From Gnetum montanum (taxonomy: Eukaryota; Streptophyta; Gnetopsida; Gnetales; Gnetaceae), in assembly GCA_015680685.1 (NCBI GenBank), contig MNCI01000972.1, positions 383,346 to 447,345 of the forward strand: a DNA stretch of 64,000 bases. Reading direction: 5' to 3'. The notes under the pieces were generated by a model, which was not told the origin of the DNA, did no database searches, and saw only the letters and a program-made list of their open reading frames with translations. Below are positions 55,681 to 64,000 of this stretch, in pieces. Numbering within the stretch: position 1 is the first letter of the stretch; every line of letters starts with the position of its first letter. The translations under genes were made by a program, and so were the position numbers.

Positions 55681-56665
55681 TCGCATCACATCCTTAGCAT
55701 GCACCAACACCAGATACACATCAAACAAGTGGGTGCAATGCTAACAAGTGGGTGGGATGTCATAGCTCTAGAACTCCGTTCACGACACACTGATAAAGTG
55801 GTCTAGAACATATGCAACACTTCCACCCTTGGCATCATGCTAACTCTTCGAAAATGCCATATGGCATCACACTAACCCTCCAAACCTACCATCGCCATGG
55901 CCCATTGCCCTGATGATAGTTCTTGGGTTAGCTCCTGCATCTGGAGTTCTGGTAGTATTGTGGCCCAACCACAATATTGTTGCTCCAGCTCCCTACCAAC
56001 GCCTGGGCTTGCATGATGTTAGCTATGTGGCAACGAATCCCATGGATGAACCAGGAATGCAAACCCCTGGCAGGGATTCCAGGGCATCCGCACCCAGCTC
56101 CTCCATGCTGGCATTGCCAGGGTCGCTGCTTGCCTCCCTGCTTTGGGCATCTCACACCAACAATGGTGTCCAAAAGTAACAACAATGCCAGTAGCCAACA
56201 AGACCTTATCCTTGCAAACACATCTCGCTACAGCAGCAAAAGCTACAATGTCGTGAAGCGAGTGCCTCGACTAACATGGCTATTTGAGAGTGCAAACTCT
56301 AGCACGTGCATAACACAACTCACCGTATGGAAGGTGTTCGTAGGCAGGTCAAAACCCTTCACGGATGTAACAAAACTCATCCTACGAAGGGAGCACCTGT
56401 CCTACAAGAGGTTAAAGAACAACACCAGCCAAAGATGAAGATGCAAATGAGCCCCTTAGAGCACTCCAATGAGGGACTCGGCTAAATATCATCTTTTCTC
56501 TCTACCTTAACCTCTGCAAAACCAATGCAACACTCTTAACCACAGCCAAGCAACGTCTCAGCACTCACCAAGCGACAACCTTAGCATTTCGCCTGCTATG
56601 GTGTTTCGTATTCTTTGTTGACGTCCATCACACCTATTCTCCAGATGTTGAAAAAGAGGGGCTAA
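55681..56665 (+). other. 3' internal region of element E with polypurine tract
   Basis: No family-recognised gene. One frame is open for 153 codons (55977-56438), Pro/Cys-rich at its start, without recognisable domains. The purine-rich AAAAAGAGGGGCTAA (56651-56665) directly precedes the LTR and serves as polypurine tract. Some Tat elements carry antisense ORFs in this position; here the minus strand offers only short frames. Confidence 0.55.
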
Positions 56666-58361
56666 TGAAACACCCTAAAAAATGCAAGGTCATCCTTGCT
56701 TCACCAGGCTCTTGCAGTCCGTATAGCACTACGGCAGTTCATCGGGAGGAGAACATTCTAAGTTTAGGCTGGCCATTTCGGAAAATTTTCTACTTTGAGC
56801 ATGGATAGGTTCTGTGCCATCCTGCTTGTCCGCCAAGGTAGCCTAACCAGCCGACAGCCTACTCAGAAATAGTGTACAGAATTGGCAGCAGCACTCTAGA
56901 TGCTCAAAAAATAGTTCGGCAAGTTTTCTAAGTCACGAAGCCTGCTACGCTATGTAGCGTAGCAAGCTCCAGAAGATGATGGCGGAACAAAGTGCTACGC
57001 TATGCTACGTCACACAGTGTAGCATAGCAACAACTTCATTACCCACTCCCCTCGCCCAATTTTTAGTTCTGCAATAATGTCCCATTCTATCAGGAAGTGG
57101 CAAATCATGTCTGCTGCTACGTTATGCTGAGCTACATGGCGCAGCAAGGTGTAGCAATCCTACAGAAGAGACAAAAGGCAGTTCAAAAGACAGAGTTAAT
57201 GGAGTTCACAAGACTTGCATCTCAAAAGACAAGGTTCACAAATTGGCAAAGCTTTCGCGGTTAAGGCCAGTTGCTACGCTACGCTACGCTATGTAGCATA
57301 GCATAGTGTAGCAAGCATGTGACATGTAGCAGAATGCGTAACAAAGTGTTATGCTATGCCAAGCATGCTACGTGACAAAGCATAGCAAGGCATGCAGGTG
57401 GTTGAGTGACATCAATGCACTCTACCTAATTAGACCATTGGCTCACATCTCCAGACATTGACGGTGCAATTACAACATAGTAGGATTTCAGTTATTGCAC
57501 ACAGGTTCGCATCGCAACGGTCTTATAGGTCCAACAGTCACAAACAGCACGAGTAGTGCCAGCAAGACAACGAAGGCCTGAGGCACATAGCATTCAAACC
57601 ACCCCTTTTGCATGCCCTCTGTCCTATAAATACCCTGGAAAACAACATGCAAAAGAGATCTTCAATTTTTAAAAGATTGGCAATTTCAAAAGAGTTCGCA
57701 TCCTTTTTAAAGAAAACAGCTTCCAAGGGGTGGGAACTTTGGAATTCTGAAACAAAGACTTCTCCTGTCTCTAGCATTGTAACATCAAAATCATCTATTT
57801 AACACTGTAAACAGTGGGTCTCTCTCAGCTGGCATGGGGTCCCATCTCCATTCTGCCACCTTGGTAGAACCCCACATTGTTTGTACCCAAGTCCGCATCC
57901 AAGCGCATAGCTCTTTTTTTCTCAACACGCCTTCATTACTCTCAAGATTTCTGCACTCTGTCACATTGTGCAACTGATTATATCCACCCTGATCAAGTGA
58001 GCTTGTAGCTTCGGAGCAGTGCATGTTCCTAACTACACTTTACTTTATTTCTTGCTTGTTGTCTCGTTTTGCATTATTTTCTATTTTATTCACCTTTAAG
58101 CATTACTTCGTATTATTGTCGCATTTTTTACAGTTTCTCCTTGCTTCATTTACCTTTAAGAATTATCTTGCATTTTGCATTATTTACATTGCAAAAGGCT
58201 ATATTAATGCCAATGTAAGTCCTTGTCTGATTGACCAGACTATTCAGGGCACCCCGTGTCTGCACACACCCAGCACGGCCCTCCCATAGATATAGGGTCG
58301 GAACTGTTGTGCCCGCCAACCCCCTGGTGTTTTTCATCCGCTAACATTTTCAGTCGCTACA
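56666..58361 (+). repeat. 3' LTR of element E
   Basis: 1696 bp, TGAAACACCC...GTCGCTACA, followed by ACGTA. It contains the same palindromic GCTACGCTATG/CATAGCGTAGC clusters (56942-56965, 57110-57155, 57270-57325) and TATA box CTATAAATA at 57624-57632. It differs from the 5' LTR by roughly 8% by eye. Confidence 0.9.
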
Positions 58362-58366
58362 ACGTA

Positions 58367-59520
58367 TTCATCCTCTTTGCTGTCCTAGTGCAACCGAGAT
58401 AAATGATCTACAAGTATGTTCTCGCTGCCTTTCCGATCGAACATTGTTTGATCGAACTCCTATAGAATTACCAACTATTGTATAATATGAGGGCTAACCA
58501 TTAGCTTGTTCATGAGGAACCGAATCACACTATGATCTGTGTGGATGAACACTTTGTAACCTAACACATAGTGCCTAAACTTATCTAGTGAAAACACTAC
58601 AACCATTAATTATTTCTCTGTAGTTATGCAGTTAAGTTGTGCATTGACGATACTTCTACTTGCACAGTGGATGTAGTAAGGGCATTTTTGGTCATCTAAC
58701 TGTGTAAGTACAACTTCTAAGGCATAATTGGACATGTCAATCATAATGTGGAATAGTCTGAACCAATCAGGAGCTTATAGAATGGGAGTTTCTACTATCT
58801 TTCATTTCAAGGTTTGGAATGCTCGTTCACATTCCTTGGTCCACTCAAAAGGTACATCCTTCTTTGTTAGCTCTACCAATGGTTTGGCAATCTTGGAGAA
58901 GTTCTCAATGAATCTCCTATAGTAGCCAGTGTGTCCAAGGAATGATTGAATGTATTTGAAAATTTTTGAAGACGGTTGATTCCTTGGATAACCCNCATCA
59001 AAACTTGTTCCATAGGTGAAGAAGTCGTCCATAAAGACTTCCACTTTGTTCCCTATCTGCTATTGGAATATGCTTAGAACTAGGCGTCGACACGTGGCAG
59101 GACCATTACACAAGCCAAACGGCATTTGTTTATACATAAACATTCCCCAAGCACTGGTGAACGTTGTCTTGGCTTGGTCTTCTGGGCCTATCTGTATTTG
59201 GTTGTATCCACTATAGCCATTTAGGAAACTGTAATAGCGATGGCCTGCTATGGTGTCTAAGAGTTGGTCAACGAATGGCAACAAAAAGTGATCCTTAAAT
59301 GTTACCATGTTCAGTAGCCTAAAATCTATGCACACCCTCCATTTGCCTCCCTTTTAGGCATAATTACTAGAGGGCTAACCCATTTGCTATCAGCAATGGG
59401 ATATATGAATATAGCATTAAGAAGTTATTCTATTTATTCTTTTACTACTTACTTCAATTTTGGGTTCAATCGCCTCTGCGGTTGTTTTCAAGGTTTCATG
59501 GAGGGGTCAATGTAAATCCT
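58367..59520 (-). pseudogene. pol: RT and RNase H of element D
   Basis: On the minus strand: MCIDFRLLNMVTFKDHF (59335-59285), DGYSGYNQIQ-like text with NGYSG, MPFGLCNGPAT (about 59124-59092), then MEVFMDDFFTYGTSF (59044-59000) with the catalytic FMDD. At 58994 an N marks a missing piece of about 150 bp in the thumb. The frame resumes with LGHTGYYRRFIENFSKIAKP and D-V-P-F-E-W-T-K-E-C (58960-58820). RNase H runs to 58367, where element E interrupts (V-D-H-L-S-R-L near 58405-58385). Confidence 0.82.
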
Positions 59521-60660
59521 ATGCTAGCATATCTTAGGATCTATTCCAGTTAATTCGGGATATGACCAGGCGAAGGCTTTTGACCACTTGTTTATTACTT
59601 TCAGTAGTCTTCCTTTTTGTTTGAAAGTAAGTCTTACGTTGATGATTACTGATTTTCCATTTTCAAGAATCATATATTTCAGACTAGTGGGCAATGGTTT
59701 CAATTCTAGGGGCTCTTGTTTGAATTTTTTAGGAATTTTCAACTTCCCCCAGTTGATGTTCTCAAGGTTAAGGCTTGGAAGTTGGTAGCAGAATTGCTCT
59801 AGTGCATCTATTCTTTCAATGTAAGCGCAAGTTATTCCCTCAGTTAGTTCCATGCACACTAGTGAGTTGCTCTCTTGATCAGCTATTAGCCACTAGGTGT
59901 CTTCTTGTGTGTGGCTACTACATACAGGCACTTTTGCATGTTAATATTTTGTGCACACCAGTTGCATGCAGGCAATGCTAAACTTTGTACAACCCATGAT
60001 CTCTGCACGTAATTGGACCCTGTATCACTATATGCAATGCATGGAACCTTCTTCTTCTCAATCTTTCCAAAAGTTTTTTCCTTAGATATTTCTAGGGAAA
60101 GATCATGGATTCCTAGGCGTCCATCTATAGTACTTAGCCATGTCCTTCCCATTATTACTGGAAAGTCCCCTTTACCGTTATTCACTTGTATCACTAGGAA
60201 ATCAGCTGGGTACGACCACCCACACATAGTGGTGACAATGTCCTCCACTAGTCCCAAGGGAAAAATAATGAAATGGTCAGCCAACTCTAGGCAAATATTG
60301 CTCTTATTTAATGGAGGCAGGTTCTAGGCTTTGTACATTTCTTGCGATATTAAGTTGACTCCATAACCTCAATCAAGAAAAGCTTTGCATAGCTCATTCC
60401 CAATGATTTGGAGATAGATTAGAGGGCTTCTAGGATTAGAGAATTTCCTGGGAAGGTGGCCAACCTTGATCCAATCAGTAACGGCATGTGTTAACATAGC
60501 CGTATGCGTTGAGCTTGGTGTTTGGTTTAAAGGGAGCTTTGAAGCTTTATTTGATGGGGAGGCATTCAAAGGTTCAACTACTTGTGGTTGTAAGGGCTTG
60601 GTTGGACTGTTGGTTCTGAAGAAAGGTCTTTTCTTCATACAGTTGTCAAAATCGATAGTG
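59521..60660 (-). pseudogene. Protease and linker of element D
   Basis: Minus strand. THAVTDWIKVGHLPRKFSNP (about 60491-60432) precedes the active-site area near 60385-60345, where a TAG-type stop breaks the frame. FPLGLVEDIVTTMCGWSYP and PVIMGRTWLSTIDGRLG (about 60164-60110) form the second half, open to 59886. The linker to RT, MCMELTEGITCAYIERID, is open at 59859-59524. Layout equals A and B. Confidence 0.75.
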
Positions 60661-62880
60661 GGTTGAGGATTTACAGCCCTTGTGGCATTGCATTTCTACG
60701 GTTGAGTAGGGAGTTCCCCTTGCATTGTTGGAGCAGGTGGTAATGGAGCTATTGGTGTGAGAGCTGCAGATGGATTTGAAGGATGGTATATTTATGGGTT
60801 ATCTCCCCTAGGAGAAGGAGTTCTATAATACTCATGGGCTTGGTAGTGATGTTGTGGTGTAATGTGACTAATAGAGTCACGTGGAGAGATTGGATGCTAC
60901 ACGTAGTAGCCATATGGGTCAGGTTGCCGGTATGGGTATTGTTTCCTTGGTGGTGGCATCCCCCATAACTATGGGTATTGCCAGTGTTGATGTTGCTCAA
61001 CAGGTTGTGGTGGAGTTCCACTTGGATAATATGTTGAAGGTTCGTGGAATTGCCTTAGGTTACCTTGGGGATAAGGTAACTGTCAAGGTGCTTGCCTTTT
61101 ATTTAGTTGTGGGTTAAGTGCATACACCCCAGACTCTTGTAGATGTGAGATCACTGGGCAACATCCCTTAGGATGATTGTATTGGCATATCTCACATCCA
61201 CTATCATTATCTGTGTCTGAATTCACAACCTCTTCTGTGATGGCCATTTTTCCCTTACCCCTGTTACGTGCATTTTCCACTTCTCTCTTTTTCTTTTTGT
61301 CATGGTCACTACCTCACTCCCTAGACTCCTCTACAATTTTAAGAACATTTTTAAACCTACTATCGAGGGAGTCCCATATTTGGTCTACCTTTGTTGATAC
61401 TTCTGATGTTAACTTTTGGAGAGGCAAAGTTTTCCTTTTCACCATCTCTTCAAGTGGTGACTCTTCTTCCTCCTCACAAAATCTCACTCCCCTTTTTCAG
61501 AGGAAAGGATCTCAGTTGTATTCTTCCACACTTTCTCTCTTTTGTAGCTCACCTTTTTCTTTGGCAACTTGCTCTAGCAGTCTATGAATTTGATGAGACC
61601 TAAGCTCTAATAACCTTCCTTGGGCATACGTCCCAAGGGTTCTTCTTGTTTCATGCCTAAGTCCATCCACGAGATGGTGTAGGTGATCCCACTACAAATA
61701 ACCATGGCCAAGGCAACGATGTAATAGTGTGTAATAGCAGCCCATGGTAGCATCCAAGGGTTCATGATTTCCTTGCTTTCATCCTTAGATTTGCTTCCGC
61801 AGGTTAGACACTCGAGAATACGTTTGGTACTTATCATTGAATAGTTCTAACATTGTACTCCACCTTCAAATAGATTCTGGTTTTAAGGACTGGTACCAGC
61901 TTTCAGCTTCTTTCGCTAGTGTCCTTAAGAACAACTTTAGTTTTTGCCATCCATTTTCTATGTTTTGCAAGGCACATGCATTGTGTAATGCCTATAAATG
62001 ATTTTGAGAATTAGTGTTGTATCCCCCTTCAAATTGTGGGATGTTGTTCATGTCTAACCTCTTGATCCTACTATCCTTGTGGTGCCTTGTTGGAACTCTT
62101 ATGGCCTCCATTATATCAAGCATGCTTCTAGTTAGGAGTAGGGGTTCTTTGTGATCATCTCATTCATAGCGTCTATGGTGTCTACATGGTTCCCTACTCT
62201 CCCTTCTTCTATGCCTTGATTCTTTAGAGTATCCTTGTCCTCATTCTCAACTGGCTCATCAATGACTTTCATTTCGTTTTCACTTATCCTCACAATTGGT
62301 TTCCCTATGACTATGTCCGAACACTGAAGGAGAGGGTGAAGATGATGATGAAGGTGAAGAAGAAGGAGAACCATTGCCATGATGATGTTTTCTACCTTAT
62401 CTTCAGTGGTCTCAGCCTCAATCATGATCATGATCAGAACTTCCACCCTTATCATGTGTTCATGTTCCTTTGTTGAACACTTCATGTTCGTGGGTATCAG
62501 AACCAAGGTTGTGAATAGTGGAGTGGAGGTTCTAATACACCACCCCCTAACCAATGTCAGGAGGAGGAACATTATTTCATGGAAAACCTATTAAGGTAGG
62601 TTCACCATCCTTAATTTTTCTCAAAACATGTAGAGCGTCATGGGGCCATTTACCCTTCAAAGATGTATGGTATCTCTCCTATCGCAAGTCCCTTTGATGT
62701 TACGCTTCTATGGGATGATAGTCCCATGAGTCATGATCACATGCAATGTATTCTACATATAAAATTGGCATGCCTATTCATGTGAGAGCACAAAGGAGCA
62801 TGTTGGGAACTGATTGATTTTGAGGAAACACTATGTTACCCTCCAAGTCTCTCCAACACAGTTCCTCGTCTTGGTGGAGA
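60661..62880 (-). pseudogene. gag: gag of element D with SR-like N-terminus
   Basis: Minus strand. The N-terminal SR-like region (about 62540-62130) has the same text as B: a run of Ser/Pro and the phrase HRRRESREP, here with stops at former Arg and Gln codons. T-R-H-H-K-D-S-R-I-K-R-L-D-M then leads without a frame break into NNIPQFEGGYN (about 62090-62010), which shows that SR domain and capsid core are one protein. The Cys/His cluster CEICQYNHPKGCCP (about 61196-61155) is intact. The Pro/Gln-rich linker covers 61080-60700. Many stops. Confidence 0.78.
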
Positions 62881-63160
62881 ATAAAGGTGAAATTAGGTAC
62901 ATACTCATCGGGATGAGTATATACCACACGAAACTATTGAGAAACTGGCGGATCATTGGTATGTGTATGATGTCGTCAACTGCCTCTTGTGTTAGTCCTA
63001 GGTGGTGAAGTGCTCTTACGTGAAGAAGAAGACATCTTATTTTGTTCGATATGCAACGTACTGTTATCTCATCTTTCTTTGATTAACCCTAAGGGTTTGT
63101 TCTAACATTTCAATGATATGAATGATTTCCTATGTTCTACATAGCACACAAACAACTAAG

Positions 63161-63178
63161 TCCCCGGCAATGGCACCA
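63161..63178 (-). promoter_or_regulatory. Primer-binding site, tRNA-Asp (element D)
   Basis: TGGTGCCATTGCCGGGGA on the minus strand, one T from the LTR. It is the closest of the three to the tRNA-Asp complement, with two transitions. Confidence 0.85.
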
Positions 63179-63179
63179 A

Positions 63180-63601
63180 TGATGAGTGGCGAGGTACCCC
63201 TACACTCAACCATACAAATACAAGTGTTTCACGCACAATTCGGTCGAACTCCAAGGACGAAGTGCTTATGCACCTTAATGGAACACTCAAGGTTAATCAA
63301 TTTTTTTCTTCCCAAACTTACTTGTATTGTCATGGTTTTATGGTTAAGTAAGCTTGAGGTATATGATTTTTATAGCTTTTGTATTTTTTATGTCTTCTGC
63401 TAATAAAGGAGAAGGAGAGAGAACTAAGTGGCTAACTTACATTAACTATTCATTAACTAGTTTCTAAATGTTCCTAACACCAAGGGTCTAAATCTAATTC
63501 TCCTAGAACTAAGGGTGCCACCTCTTATTTATAGAAGATGAGGTAGGACGTGATATCGCATGGTGGATGCAATATCACGTACACAATATCACGGCTCATC
63601 A
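63180..63601 (-). repeat. 5' LTR of element D, internally deleted
   Basis: 422 bp against 806 bp for the 3' LTR. The missing part lies between CCTAACACC and AAGGGTCTAAATC (join at about 63483), corresponding to roughly 36013-36395 of the 3' LTR. The U3 tip and TATA box (63526-63538) and the U5 end are kept. Confidence 0.88.
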
Positions 63602-64000
63602 AAGACAATATTGAACCTAATCCCTTTAGAGATTAGGAGTTATGAAGACATGAAAACTAAAGGTGAAAACATGTACTTTATAACATTCATAGATGATCAC
63701 TCATGGAAAATATGAAGGTATCTTCTAATAGCAAAAATTAAAGATCTTAACTCTTTTAGAACATTCTAGAAGTTGGTAGAAAAATCATGTGGATAGAAAT
63801 TCAAGAAGTTTCAATCTAATAATGGCACAAAATATATATCATATAAATTTGAGACATTCCTTTGAAAAAAGGAATTATTCTTCAATTAACAACACTATAC
63901 TCACCTTAGTAAAACAAAGTGATAGAACAAAAGAACAACAGTATAGTTGAGATGGATAGATGTATGCTATCCCAAAAAAATCTATACACATGTTTTTGGG
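63602..64000 (+). pseudogene. Second copy of the Copia integrase segment
   Basis: Matches 35245-35643 with about 16 differences in 399 bases by eye (about 96%). It includes the integrase box ENMYFITFIDDHSWK and the same in-frame stops near 63770 and 63797. Because both copies share the same disabling mutations, they come from duplication of an already dead Copia element. It is cut off by the window end. Confidence 0.85.

Larger units (their letters stand above)
39837..58361 (+). mobile_element. Element E: Tat/Ogre-like Ty3/Gypsy retrotransposon with an antisense gene
   Basis: 18.5 kb, nested in element D between RNase H and integrase. LTRs of 1707 and 1696 bp begin TGAAACACCC and end CGCTACA. 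Flanks ACATA (39832-39836) and ACGTA (58362-58366) are a target duplication with one transition. Order: LTR, primer site, leader with six repeats, gag, protease, antisense gene, RT, RNase H, a second RNase H, integrase, 30-bp repeats, polypurine tract, LTR. Dual RNase H, long LTRs, large size and an interruption between protease and RT point to the Tat/Ogre lineage. It is GC-richer than its surroundings and younger than D, but still full of stops. Confidence 0.9.
35719..63601 (-). mobile_element. Element D: Athila-like Ty3/Gypsy retrotransposon, minus strand, split by element E
   Basis: Runs from a 5' LTR at 63601-63180 to a 3' LTR at 36524-35719. After removing element E (39837-58361) about 9.4 kb remain: primer site, gag with SR-like N-terminus, protease, RT, RNase H, integrase, spacer, short ORF3, polypurine tract. 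It sits against Copia integrase on both sides, but no target duplication is seen (CCCAA side versus AAGAC side) and the right flank repeats about 470 bp of the left flank. The 5' LTR has a 384-bp internal deletion. RT lost about 150 bp at the N at 58994. Confidence 0.85.

Noticed and set aside
55387-55806. 139-codon open frame as a real protein gene
   Set aside because: Its openness comes from a 30-bp repeat whose period is a multiple of three. It is reported as a repeat instead.
35719-63601. Ordinary single insertion of element D with a 5-bp target duplication
   Set aside because: The flanking pentamers differ and about 470 bp of Copia are repeated across the insertion, so a rearranged or chimeric origin fits better.

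Overview
The window is a nest of decayed LTR retrotransposons from a large-genome seed plant. I see no host gene, tRNA or rRNA. The evidence is plant-type Ty3/Gypsy and Ty1/Copia polyproteins, plant tRNA primer sites, TATA-bearing LTRs, and coding regions full of CAA/CAG->TAA/TAG and TGG->TAG stops, as expected from cytosine deamination in methylated heterochromatin. A gymnosperm is plausible, but I cannot name the species.

Layout. (1) 1-110: a CpG-rich scrap holding a 22-bp LTR end and a 14-bp triple repeat. (2) 109-11425 (+): element A, Athila-like Ty3/Gypsy without its 5' end: gag, protease, RT, RNase H, integrase, spacer, long extra ORF ('ORF3'), 3' LTR. (3) From about 11619 (+): a dead Copia element that hosts later insertions: LTR, tRNA-Met primer site and gag to 12931, gag zinc-finger and pre-integrase region at 25901-26558, integrase at 34997-35718. 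(4) In its gag sits a probable 3.2-kb solo LTR (12932-13694 + 23430-25900), itself split by element B (13695-23429, +, target duplication CATAT). (5) Element C (26559-34996, +, target duplication GAAGG) has gag and long ORF3 but no pol. (6) Element D (63601-35719, minus strand) is A/B-like and was split at the RNase H/integrase boundary by element E. (7) Element E (39837-58361, +, 18.5 kb, target duplication ACATA/ACGTA) is Tat/Ogre-like: 1.7-kb LTRs, repeated leader, gag, protease, a 4-kb antisense multi-exon gene, RT, two RNase H domains, integrase, a 30-bp repeat array. (8) 63602-64000 repeats the Copia integrase segment of 35245-35643.

How the parts work together. A-D share one plan: LTR, tRNA-Asp primer site, Gag (with an SR-protein-like N-terminus in B and D), protease-RT-RNase H-integrase, a long spacer, then a downstream ORF whose ATG lies immediately after a splice-acceptor-like AG in all four. 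In A and C, which carry the long ORF3, a TATA box with U3-like palindromes precedes that ORF, suggesting an internal copy of the LTR promoter. Element E is a different lineage; its most unusual content is an antisense gene with its own TATA box, splice-like exon borders and a domain resembling FCP1/NIF-type HAD phosphatases, lying in the protease-RT spacer where Ogre elements carry an intron.

Caveats: every coding region is broken. N positions at 10963, 17933, 27023-27035 and 58994 mark assembly joins, two of them with duplicated flanks. Family calls come from reading translated motifs, not from searches.
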